Part shown: positions 1 to 9,760 of the stretch, in pieces
How positions within the stretch are numbered: position 1 is the first letter of the stretch
How the letters are laid out: each line of letters starts with the position of its first letter
Assembly (NCBI RefSeq): GCF_000611645.1
Contig: NW_014013101.1
Coordinates: forward strand, 1 to 24,424
Origin: Monoraphidium neglectum
Taxonomy: Eukaryota; Chlorophyta; Chlorophyceae; Sphaeropleales; Selenastraceae
Direction: 5' to 3'
DNA length: 24,424 nt
Made by a program: the position numbers and the translations under genes
Notes under the pieces: generated by a model
Databases searched by the model: none
Seen by the model: the letters and a program-made list of their open reading frames with translations, nothing else
Told to the model about the DNA's origin: nothing

Positions 1-2068
1 CCCCCCCGCGCGCTCTCACCCGTCTGGCTGCCGCTCTCCGTCGGCTGCGCCGCCTGGCTGGAGTAGTGCAGGCTGCGCTGCTCGCCCTCCTTCACCGCCG
101 CCTCCTCGTGCGGCTCGCTGGCGGCGGGGCCGCCTGCACCCACAATTGCGTCCAGGCCCACGGCCTCGGCGCCGGCTACAAAGGCGGCAAACACGTCCGC
201 CGGGTGCAGCACAAACTCGACGTATTTGATGCCACCTGCAGCCTCGCGCACCGCCTTGAGCGCGACCTGTGGGGGGTGCAGCAGGCGTGGACGATCAGGG
301 CGGGGTCATGGCGTCATGTGAAAGCAAGCGCAGCCAATTCACTAGTGGGACAGAGCCACGATCGCTAAACCGCACCCGCCCGTGTGCTGGCTAGCCCCAC
401 GGCCCCGCCCCAGGCCTGTGTGCCCCTAACCCAACCCCAACAACCCAGTCACCTCAGCGGCCGCCTGCTTGGGGTAGCCGTAGATGCCGGTGCTGATGGC
501 AGGGAAGGCCACGTTCTCCAGCCGGTGCTTGTTGGCAAGCTGCAGGGAGCTCCTGCAAGAAAGCGGAGGGGCTGGTTGAGCCAAGGTGCACCATGTGGAG
601 CGAGGTCACCGCGATGACGGCCGCCTGCAGGAGGCTGCCCCCAAAAAGTGACGGCAACGGCCATGGGCGTGGCACGGCTGCAGCTTTAGGCAGCCGCGGA
701 CCCTTGCAGCCTGCATGCTTTCAGTCTACCAGGCCGGGGCAGGCCTAAATGTGCCCGCACTTGTACGCGGACGCCAGGGATGGCGCGGACTCTTCATCAC
801 TCTCGTAGCGCGGCCCCACTGTGTGGATGACGTACTTGGCCTGCAGACGGCCACCCCTGAGGTGGCAGGGGCAAGGGGCACCAAGAGGGGAGCTGGGTGG
901 CACGCCAACTCGCTCGAGAGACGGCTGCAGCTGGTTTTGACGGGCACACACGTGCGAATCATTGACGCCGTGCTCCTCGTGGACTTCGCCAGCTCTGTCG
1001 GCAACAAGGCTGTGTGCGCACTGCCTCAGCTTGCTCGGAAGCCCCTGACCCATCCGTCACCACGCCTGCATACTGCAAAGCACCGACCTGCAACCATGCC
1101 TTACCCCCACACACACAATCAAAAGCCCCGTGCTGCGCATCCCCTAACCTGGTGATACGCGCCTCCCCCACGGGACAGCGCACGCCGGGGGAGACCTCCG
1201 GCACCTGCTCGCACGCCTCCATCAGGCGCGGGCCCGCTGCTCTGTGGATGGCTGTGCGCCAAAACACGCCGCACGTGGTGTGCAATGTCCAACAGGGCGC
1301 GCCCACCGGTCGAAAAGGGGGTGAAGGGGGTGTCAAATGTAATCGCGGCGGTACGGTCTCACGGCAACCAGCTGCAAGGCACAGCCACGCCGCTTTGCCA
1401 GGGGTGGTGCCCAGCCAGGGGTCCACCGCGCCATGACCCACCTCCATCGACACCGCCGCCGCCCAGCATGCGCTCGTTGGCTGCAGATAGCAGAAATATT
1501 GCCACGTCAGCCGTGGTCAGCAAAGCTCAGCTTGGGTTTCTTTGGCAGAGAGGCCATGATGGCGCCCGAGAGGTTTGCATCGAGGGGGTCGAACAGACAT
1601 TGGCTCAACCCCATTGCAGGACTGCGTGCAGCATCGCTGCATGAACGGCGGCAAATCGCACACTCCACCATGCGCACCCGCATTGACGATGGCGTCGCCG
1701 CTCCAGGAGGTGATGTCACCCTCTGACAGCACCAGCAGCCCTTCGTTGGGGAGCTTGTACCACTTGGCGTTGGCCGACGGCATCCTGCCGCTGCCGCTGC
1801 TGGTGGATTTGGTCGCCGCCGCGCGGCTGGAGGGCCGGTATACGCAGGAGTGGGGGGCGACTTGACCGTTGTCAGCGAGCCTGGGGAGTACAAAGCAAGG
1901 CCGCACGGTCAGGACGCACCAGGCGGCCACTACACTGCGCAGCGAGAAAGTGCACGCTGCGCGTTGGCGCGCCCTCTGCAGCGGCCGAGGATCGGGCACT
2001 CACGCTCTGATCGAGTTTGAGGTCGCTCCGAAAGCGTAGCAAGAGCGCGATATCAGAGCAGCGATCAT
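1..2068 (-). CDS. Macro-domain (MacroD-type) ADP-ribose-binding/hydrolase protein, probably organelle-targeted; 3' end missing
   Basis: Seven exons join in phase: 2068-2004, 1880-1678, 1480-1442, 1251-1149, 856-761, 552-453, and 266 to about 20, where a GTGAGA donor or the window edge cuts the gene. At least 284 codons are present. Residues 1-54 are rich in Ala, Ser and Arg and nearly free of acidic residues, as in an organelle transit peptide. Met55 is an alternative downstream start. The macro domain covers roughly residues 62-230. It shows DAIVNAANERMLGGGGVDG at 84-102, with the family's Asn and Asp positions, then AIHRAAG, VIHTVGP at 146-152 and the phosphate loop STGIYGYP at 189-196. In this family the domain binds ADP-ribose and MacroD-type members remove mono-ADP-ribose or O-acetyl groups; that activity and the organelle location are inferred here. 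After the domain comes a Glu/Ser/Gly-rich extension of unknown role. The gene is divergent from the CRM gene 86 bp away. Confidence 0.88.
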
Positions 2069-2154
2069 GCACAGCAGGGGGACGAGCAGCTGGCCTTTTT
2101 GATAGGATCTGAGCGCGTGATCTCTGATGACGTTCCGGCGCATGAATATTTTTG
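2069..2154. promoter_or_regulatory. Short bidirectional promoter/5' leader interval between macro-domain and CRM genes
   Basis: Only 86 bp separate the start codons of the two divergent genes, so they must share promoter sequence or have overlapping 5' leaders. I see no clear TATA box. A small upstream reading frame (2127-2165, 12 codons and a stop, in another frame) overlaps the proposed CRM start. If the CRM protein starts instead at the internal ATG at 2311, which is followed by GCC in a typical algal start context, the shared interval grows to 242 bp. Confidence 0.5.
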
Positions 2155-3154
2155 ATGCGTCGTAGCCGTATTCCAAAACTTTTTCAACCCGTGAGGATAC
2201 AGGCCGCCAAGATGCAACGCGTCCACTGCCACAGCAAAGCCGCAGCAGTATGTCAAACTACTCGTATCCCAGGAATCCCCGCATATTTTGGGAAATTATG
2301 GGGTGTGCATATGGCCGCGGCAGCCGTGTCGACGACGCCGCAACTCCAATGCCGTGCACCACTCTGCTTGGGTGCGGGGGGCGTGGATGCTGCCACTGGC
2401 GACTTGAGAGTGCAGCCGCTTGAGGCCTTGGATGTGGAACACGCTGTGGAAACGATTGAACTGTTGAATTCTGGGAAGGGGGAGGCCATGAAGGGGGAGA
2501 AGGAGGAGGAAGCAGAGGTGGAGCTTGTCGCCCCTGCGGTGCGCCTGCAGCCGCCATTGGCCGCAAAAGACCGCACCCAGCGGCGCACTGAGTCAGAACA
2601 GCTGGCGCGGGACCGCAATCTGGTGCAAGTGCAGGTGCGGCTGATCTGGGGCCGTGGCGGCGCGTGGGAGGTGTGACGCCCTGGCCAGCACGCGGGGGCC
2701 CTGGAGGTCACCGACGAGGCTTAGTCATCGTCCGGCGACGGGCAATACGGCCGCGCGAGCCCTCATACATATCGCTGTGTGTGACGCGTCCTGTATTGCA
2801 TGCATGAGACAGAGCTGCAAGATGTGTCTGTGAGCAAATCGAGCTCGGGGGTACGGCCCACTCGATGACGACATGCCACCAAGTTCGTCAGCGCCTTGGT
2901 CAACACCCCCGCGACAGATCGGCGCTGCCGGCATGACCCCTGCCGTGCTGTCTTCCATCATGGACGTGTTGGTCAAGCGGAGCTTCGTGCGGCTGCGCTG
3001 CGGCGTGGGCGGCAAGGGGCGGCAGGCGCTGGCCAAGCAGCTGGAGGAGCTACTGGACTGCGCGGTGGTCCACCAGATCGGGTTCACGGTCACGCTGTAC
3101 CGCCAGCAGGGGCTGGCGCGGCCACAGGGCTGCAGCTGCAGCCTGAAATCGTGA
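2155..3154 (+). CDS. Single CRM-domain (YhbY/CRS1-like) RNA-binding protein, probably organellar
   Basis: Two exons, 2155-2634 and 2918-3154, join in phase 0 at CAG|GTGCGG and CGACAG|ATC and encode 238 aa. The junction rebuilds a CRM domain at about residues 135-210. The loop IGAAG at 161-165 gives the GxxG signature of the fold, and it is followed by a helix, by VRLRCGVGGKGRQ, and by AVVHQIGFTVTLYR, which matches the family's VVQxIGxxxxLYR end. CRM proteins bind RNA and act in group II intron splicing or ribosome assembly, mostly in chloroplasts or mitochondria. Residues 1-52 are basic and almost without acidic residues, which fits a presequence and supports the upstream ATG. The ATG at 2311 is an alternative start. 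Residues about 110-125 are Lys/Glu-rich. The domain is partial-looking at its N-terminal side, so the family call is good but not certain. Confidence 0.72.
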
Positions 3155-3173
3155 TTGGCAGGGCAATGCCACT

Positions 3174-3178
3174 TGTAA
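3174..3178 (+). terminator. TGTAA polyadenylation signal for the CRM gene
   Basis: TGTAA, the usual green-algal poly(A) signal, lies 20 bases after the CRM stop codon. The 3' UTR would be very short and would end before the convergent SMC gene. Confidence 0.6.
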
Positions 3179-3336
3179 CACTACAACAACAGCCACTATT
3201 GCACGGGCGGACCTACGGAAGCGCAGGCTCATGCAACAAATGTATGGGTCCGATGATTTTGCAAGTATCATAATCCTGCGCACATCATCCTGCACGTCAT
3301 CCTGCAAGGCACAAAGGTGGACCACTGGCTCACACG

Positions 3337-6300
3337 TCAAAGTCTCGCCTCTGAAACCATCTTGAACTGCACTCTTGATCTCTTGTTCTGGTTTCTCTTG
3401 GATACTCCGCCACCGCCGTTTGCGGCCCTTTGCTTTCCCCCAGCAGCCGTTCCCGTCGAGCTGCGAGCAGGCGCCCCTGCCGCCGCCTTGCCATTCTGGG
3501 CGTCCGCCGCAATGCTGAGCCGCCCATCGCATATCGCCTGGAAGGCTGTATTGTGAGAGACACACAGTACCTGGGCGGGCATGTCGCGCGCCATTTGCAC
3601 CACAAGCTCTGCCACGCGCCGCTGCGTGCAAGAGGGGGGGGGCAACCCGCGCATGAGTGCTGGCAGAACACTGCAAAGCAAAGACCTGATGCCCGCAACA
3701 AGAGCTGACCTGCAACAAAGCCACGACCAGTGCGCAACTTATCTGCTCGAGTTTGTGAGCTGAACCGCCACCTGCGGAGTCGGCCGTCCTCTCCCATCCC
3801 CCCTCCCGCCCTGCCCTGCCGGCCACCGACACCTGGTTATGCTCGTCCAGCGCAGCGTCCGCCTCGTCAAGAATGAACAGCCCGCTGCCGCAGCCCGCCG
3901 GCCCCGACGCGCGTGCCGCAGCCAACAGCAGTGCCAGCGACACCAGCGTGCGCTGGCCGCCCGACAGGGAGCCCAGGTCTGTGCGCCAGGGTTCGAGCTG
4001 CGCGGCGGCAGAGGCGGCCCTGCGAAATCTGCAACCACGTGAAGCAAAAGCAGAGCTGGGCATGAGTCTGCAGTTCATGCACCTTAGAAAATTGTGGGTG
4101 AATGGGTGCGAGAGAGAAAAAGCTTGTGTGGCAAATCTAGACTGCCGCCACCAAACCATATTTGCCTGGCGTGCACGCACCACGAGGCCCCCGTTCCCTC
4201 GCGGCCCCACCCTCGCAGCCACCATCCCTCTCACCTGATCTGCAGCCCCTCGTGCGCCTGCAGTCCCGTCCGCACCAGGTCCACCTGCAGCACGGGCAGC
4301 AGGCTGCCCGCCATCGCCCGGAACGACCCAGCCACCTCGTCCGCGGCCGCATCATTCGCCGCCGCCACACCCGCCGCGCCGCGCGCCACGTCGGCCTCCA
4401 GGGCGGCGATCTCGCCCTCAAGACGGCCCGCCAGGGCGAAGATGGAGGCTGTGCGCTCCGCACGCCCACGCGCGGCCGCGTGCTCTGCCGCCGCCGCCGT
4501 GCTCTTGGGGCCCAGGCAGTCCAGCTGCGCGCGCAGCTGGCGCAGCCGCTTGGACAGCGCGGCGACCTCGCCCTCGCCGCCGCTGCAGTCATCCGACTTG
4601 CCGTGACCAGCCGCGGCCCCGGAACTACCTGCTGTGTCTGGTACCTGCGCCGCCTCTCCCGTGCTCGGGGCCGCACCCTCCCCGTCGTCTTGGGCCCAGC
4701 GCTGCAGCTGGGCGTCCTCCATCCACCCCTGGTGCTGCCCCCACTCCTCACGCAGCTCTGCCAGCCGCCGCCCCAGCGCCTCGAGCGCCTTGCGGTCGGC
4801 GTCTGCGGCGACACGCGCCGCGTCACGCTCCCGCTCCAGTCGCCTCGCCGCCTTGAGCGCGTCCCGCGCGCGCCCATGCAGCTCCCCCACCTCCGCCCGC
4901 TTGCGCTCCTGCGCGGCCAGCGCCTCCGCGCGGAGCGCAGCGGCCTGGGCCTTCCGGCGCCGCGCGTCGGCCGCGGCCGCCTCTGCGTCCCGCAGGCGCC
5001 GTGTGAGTTCAGCAGCATCGGGCAGGGCTGCAAGGCGCATCGACGCCACCTCCAGCGCCGCGCGGGCCTCGTCCTCCTGTGTGTGCGAAGGAGCGCACAT
5101 GTGCATGCAGCAGCTCAGCATGGTGGATTCAGGGTCTCGCTGGGTTTCATCAACCCTCCACAGCGCTGAGTGATATCCGTGCAGCAGCAAGCACAAACCG
5201 CATTGGCCTCACCAGACCCTGTACGCAGCCAGGGCGTGTGCCGATGCAGAGCCTCCGCAAAGTATGCACAACAAATCATTGGCAGCCCCTCACCTCTGCC
5301 TCTGCCTGCTCCAGCATCTCGACCGCGGCCGACTCCTGCTTCGCAGCATCGGCCAGCGCCGTTTTCAACCGCGCCAGCTCCGCCTTCCCGCCGTCGCTCC
5401 GACCGTCCCCCGCCGTCGCCGCGAGCAGCGCCCTGCACTGCTCCGCACTGGACGCCAGACCGGCCGCCTGGCCACGCAGCTCGGCGGCGGCTTCCTGCGC
5501 CTGGCGCACCAGCCCCCTGACCGCTCGCACCTGATCAGCCACTCCCTCCGCCGCAGCCCGCCGCTCCACCGCGCGCCCCTCGGCCGCGACACGCGCGTCC
5601 GCGACACGCTCGGCGTCCAGCGCCTGGCGCTGCAGCGCCGCGTGCTCCTGTACCGCGCGCGCCAGGGCGGCGTCCGCCTCACGGGCTGCCAACGCCGCCG
5701 CATCGCGCCTCAGGATCGCCTCCCACCGCGCGGCCGCCCAGCCGCCGCCGCCGTCCCCGTCCCAGCCGCCAGCCACCGCGCCCCTTTGGCTGACGCTGCC
5801 GTCTGGCGTTGCTGCGGCCAAGCTGAAGCGTGACGCCAGCTCGCCGGCCGCGGCGTCGTCAGCGGCGATCACCATGCCGCCCAGCGCGCGCAGCATGGCG
5901 GGCTCGTGGGCCTGGTCAAACTCGAACAGGTCAAGTGGCAGCGTCACCCGCGCCGCCCCACCCAGCGCGCGCTGCGCATCGCGCTGTGCGCGCCGACGGT
6001 CTGGCGGCGCCAGCCGGTCGAGCGGCCAGATGCGCAGCTTGCCGCCGCCGCCGCGCTGCCGATGATGCTCCAGCAGCGCGGCGGCGGCTGCCGCAGTTGG
6101 CACTACGGCGACGTCCAGAGCGGACGAGCACACAGCCGCCAGAGCGCGCAGCAGGCCCTGCACGCCCAGGTCTGCGGGGTCCTTGAATCGAAAGCAGTCT
6201 GCGAGAGCCCTGGGGGCCGCCGCGTCGCCGGCGTTGCCGCTGTTCAAGCTGGGGGATGTCGCTGTGGCCGCAGCAGCGGCTGTGCACGCGTCGGCGTGTG

Positions 6301-8719
6301 CAGCCGCCGCCTCGCGCTGCGCTGACAGCAGAGCGCGGTCAGCGCACTGCAGGGCCCCGGTGAGGTCTGCACTGCTGCCGCCTGGTTGCTTTTGCAGCTG
6401 CCGCTCGTGCTCTGCAACAGCTGCGGCCGCTTCTGCATCTGCCTGCTGCGCAGCGCTCTGAGCCTCCTCCTCCGCCGCCTCCAGTTGCCGCAGCAGGCCC
6501 TCGTCAGCCGCCCTCGACCGCTCGAGCTCCTGTGCGCGCGCATCAGCAAAAGTCAGCCGCTGCAGCAGCTCCTCCAGTTGCTGCTCCAGCGCTGCAGCAC
6601 CGGTAGCGCCCGCCTCGGCAGCCGTCGCGGCCTGCTCCAGCTGGTGCCGGTGCTCCTCAAGGCGCGACAAAGCAGCGCGTGCTCTGCTGGATCCGTGCTG
6701 CTGCCGCAACAGCAGCCCCTCCGCTTCGCGAACGGCCCGCGCTGCAGCGTCGGCCGCGGAAATGTCGGAGCGCAGAGATGCGGCCTGGCGGTCGTGTTCT
6801 GCCCCTGCGCCCGCGATGCCGTCCTCCTCCACCCGCCCCGGACCAGCCGAGGTGCCCTCTTCAACCCCTGCCTCATCTGGCCCCGCCAGCTCGTCTTCCG
6901 CCTGCTGCGCGCGCTGTGCAGCCTGATCTGCCGCCCTCACCGCCGCGGCCGCGGCCGCCGTTAGCCCTGCGGCCCCCTCCTCCTGCTGCGAGAGCCGCGC
7001 CTCGAGCAGCCGCTGCTGCCGCGCGAGAGCTCGCTGCAGGCGCCCCAACGCCAGCCCCGCGGCCTCCCTCAGCTCTGCCGCGCGCCGCCGCTCCGCCTCG
7101 CGCGCCTCGTCTGCGGCGACGGCGGCCTGCAGGCGTCCGAGGTCTGCGCGGACGCCATCAAGGGCGCGGCGCGCGCGGCGAATCTCGTCGGCAGCGGCTT
7201 TGCTCTCCTCGCGCCATCTGTTGTTTTGCAGCGATCAGGGATGTGACAACAGACTTGAGTGGCCACCGGCATGTGCTTGCTTGCACATCAATCGGTGGCC
7301 TGTCTTGCTGGTGTAGCGGGCTCATGCCATGCAGTGGTGTGCTCTGTTCGCGCGCCCCGAGCGCCCTGCAGTGGCGGGGAAACACGGCGTGCACTCCAAG
7401 CCGCGCTCATCAGCTGGCGCTCCGACAGAGCGCCTGAGCGGGGGTGCAGTCACCTGGCCAGGCCGCTGACGGATGCAACCAGCTCCGCCAAGGCACCAGG
7501 CGCTGTGAGGCATGGCAGGGATTTGGGGTGGCAGCCCGCATTGGTTTGATGGCGGGATGGCCCCAGCAACTGTGGGGCTTGGCAACTCTGCCACGCATTC
7601 CGTAATGGTCCGGTTTTGAGCAGGTATTGTGTGAAATGCTAGCCAGCACTGTGAAAAAGGGCGTTTATGTCTTGCTTCCTGCCTCTAGTGAGTGCGCACC
7701 GTTGTTGTCTGCAAGGGCTGTGACCTGGGCCTGCCTGATGACCGTGGATTCCCCAATGGCCAGCCCCCCCTCCCTCAGGAAGCCCTGGGTGTGGCATGGG
7801 GCGTTGGCGATGCAGGTGCCTGAGGTGCTGCAAGGAAGTGTGTTTTTGTGCTGGCAGTGTGCAGAAGGACTGCCCCTCCAGCGGCATGCTTCTTTGCTCA
7901 ATTATCAAAGGAGCCCTCACACACAAGCGCAGTGCTGCGTGTGAACAAGGCTCCTCCCAGTGCGCGCCCATCCAAACTCAACCCCCGCCTCGCACCCTCA
8001 GCTGAGCCGCTGTGCGTACGCGCCCGTCCACCCTGAATACGCGCGCGCCTTCCGCGCTCAGCGTTGTGGCCACCTGGTGAGCCTCGCCGCGGCCCCGCGC
8101 CAGCCGCACCACCACCTCACACAGCTGGCCCGGGGGGCGGCGTCGAGGCAGGGGGTGGTCAGCCATGAGACATGCCACGGGCGTGGTGAATCAGGATCGC
8201 GTGCCTCTTGAGCGGCACTGATCATGTGCCTGCATGCTCCATGCGCCGGTGTGCACGCGCATAGTCCATGCCGGGTGATTGCCTCATGCCCGCATGCGTC
8301 ATTATGATGCAAATGCGCAAGCGCCATGGCGCCCGTGGTTCGTGACGTCCGCAAGCAACGCCACCTTTTACTGTCAAGTACAGCTGTACTTGACGGCATG
8401 CAGCGCCCAGGACGCAAGCACGAGGCGCCCTCGGCCGCACCTGGGAGTCGCGCTCTGTGGATACGACGTCGCGCAGCTGCTTCACGCGCAGCGCGGACGC
8501 AGGAGCGCCGAGCGCAAAGCACAGTGCCTCCAGCAGCGCGCTCTTGCCGCATCCGTTGGCACCCAAGATGCAGGTTACCGTGTGGGCCTTCTCGAAATGA
8601 AATATGGTGGGAGCTGCCCCGCTAAACGACTTGAATGCCCGAATGCTGATCCCCAGGACACGCCAGCGCGGCGCAGAAGGCGCCTCGCAACCGCCTGGAT
8701 TCTGCTGCAATCGGCTCAT
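3337..8719 (-). CDS. Divergent SMC-family chromosome-structure ATPase, complete
   Basis: Eight exons (8719-8441, 8124-7996, 7784-7700, 7502-7454, 7217-5294, 5076-4235, 4028-3833, 3621-3337) all join in phase and total 3789 nt, or 1262 aa, which is normal SMC length. The head starts with the SMC signature around AFKSF and Walker A GANGCGKS at 53-60. A candidate Q-loop lies in VIRQAQVT (151-158). An Ala/Glu/Arg-rich coiled coil (about 181-520) leads to a hinge (about 520-665, with LRIWPLDRL and paired Gly motifs). The second coil (about 665-1105) leads to signature LSGGQR (1124-1129), Walker B LFILDEADAALD (1153-1164) and VSHN (1189-1192). The tail is low-complexity, with a basic NLS-like stretch KRNQNKRSR. 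SMC proteins dimerise at the hinge and use ATP to organise DNA. LSGGQR plus the hinge look nearest to SMC2 or SMC3, but DEADAALDEHNQ and the VSHN histidine differ from what I know of SMC1-6. Nuclear location is inferred. Confidence 0.92.
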
Positions 8720-8810
8720 GCTGGAGGCCAATTTGTACAAACACGCGAATCCACGTCTTATGTGTCATACTCCGCACCCGACGTATGATGGGACACACTT
8801 CATTCGCGCG

Positions 8811-8825
8811 CAGATCTGTGATCTG
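8811..8825. repeat. Small inverted repeat CAGATC-TGT-GATCTG
   Basis: Perfect 6-bp arms flank a 3-base centre, about 95 bp upstream of the SMC start codon. It is one member of a dyad cluster in this promoter. Confidence 0.5.
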
Positions 8826-8849
8826 ACTGGTTCCGTCGCGATTCGACCA

Positions 8850-8869
8850 ACATACGATATATCGTATGT
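8850..8869. repeat. 20-bp perfect palindrome centred on GATATATC
   Basis: ACATACGATATATCGTATGT reads identically on both strands with no spacer. It lies 131-150 bp upstream of the SMC start codon. CATAC/GTATG elements also occur at 8766-8787. It could bind a dimeric regulator or form a cruciform. No function can be assigned from sequence. Confidence 0.6.
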
Positions 8870-9760
8870 CCCAGTTGCCAACAAGATGACTGTTATCTTT
8901 CTTGTATTTTATCTTCTTGTAGCGCCCGATCAAAGCAAAGTAAGGCAGATCTACATATTTTGTGCCTATACAGCAAGGCATTGGCAATTTCATGCATGGG
9001 CTGCGGCTGCTAAGTTTGATTAGAATGGAGCCGCTGATGGGGCCGCAACATTGGTGTGCAAAGATTGGGGTCAACAAAGAGAGGGTCAGCATTGCACCAG
9101 ACTTCTGGCGGGGGGGCTTGGACTGGATGGGTGACTGACATTAGAGCGTTGGCAGGGTGGTCATCGTCGGTGGCATCCTCTGTCCAGTGTCAGTGGGGGT
9201 TGGGGTCACTTATCCAAGCAGAGTATCCTTTTCCCCACATGTTGCTACGCGTTTTGTGCTGCATGTGGAGCTGTCGACCACAGCCCTCCTTGGGCACCTG
9301 TTGTTGACGGAGCGTTCCGCCACAAATCCTTGTGACTCGCCTGCAGCACACACTCAGCAGTCCATGTCATCGTCACAAGAGCTGCAACGGGGCACTTGTG
9401 GATCTGTCGGGACGTGCGCTTGCGAAACGGGAGTACTGTACCCGAAAGCGTGCCAATCAGTGATCGTCGCTGACCAGCATGCGTTCTTCTGCGGCACGAG
9501 TTACCATTCGCAGCAGAATGTCACGCAATCGTCCATGCTCTTTTTTCAAGAGGCTTTCGCATCGAGTAACGTGTGCGACGGCCGCAGCCAGACTTCGGAC
9601 GAGCAGCAACTCAGCTACTCAGCTGGACGCCCAAATCGAATTCAGCGGCTCGCTCGCCGATGCAATAATCTGCTCACACATGAATATAGATGGTCGAGTA
9701 TCAGGTTTTGTCCATCGCAAACTCCAAGTCACCCGGACACTGCCGTGTGTCACCACCGCG

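Larger units (their letters stand above)
8720..9760. promoter_or_regulatory. Divergent intergenic region between SMC and secreted Pro-rich gene
   Basis: This 1.04 kb interval should hold the promoters of both neighbours. It is visibly more AT-rich than the flanking exons. Near the SMC side it contains a cluster of dyads (8761-8869). A 233-codon frame (9157-9858) lacks a good ATG and is probably not coding. The reading frame of the Pro-rich gene is open upstream of its start, with in-frame ATGs including one at 9680, so an N-terminal extension cannot be excluded. Confidence 0.45.

Noticed and set aside
1517..1999. Macro-protein start at 1999
   Set aside because: The frame there opens with GTG. 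An upstream ATG at 2068 splices in phase through GTGAGT and gives a transit-like leader.
4162..6964. Many long frames on the plus strand opposite the SMC coiled-coil exons
   Set aside because: They are shadows of GC-rich, Ala/Arg-coding exons. The minus-strand frame alone gives the SMC motifs.
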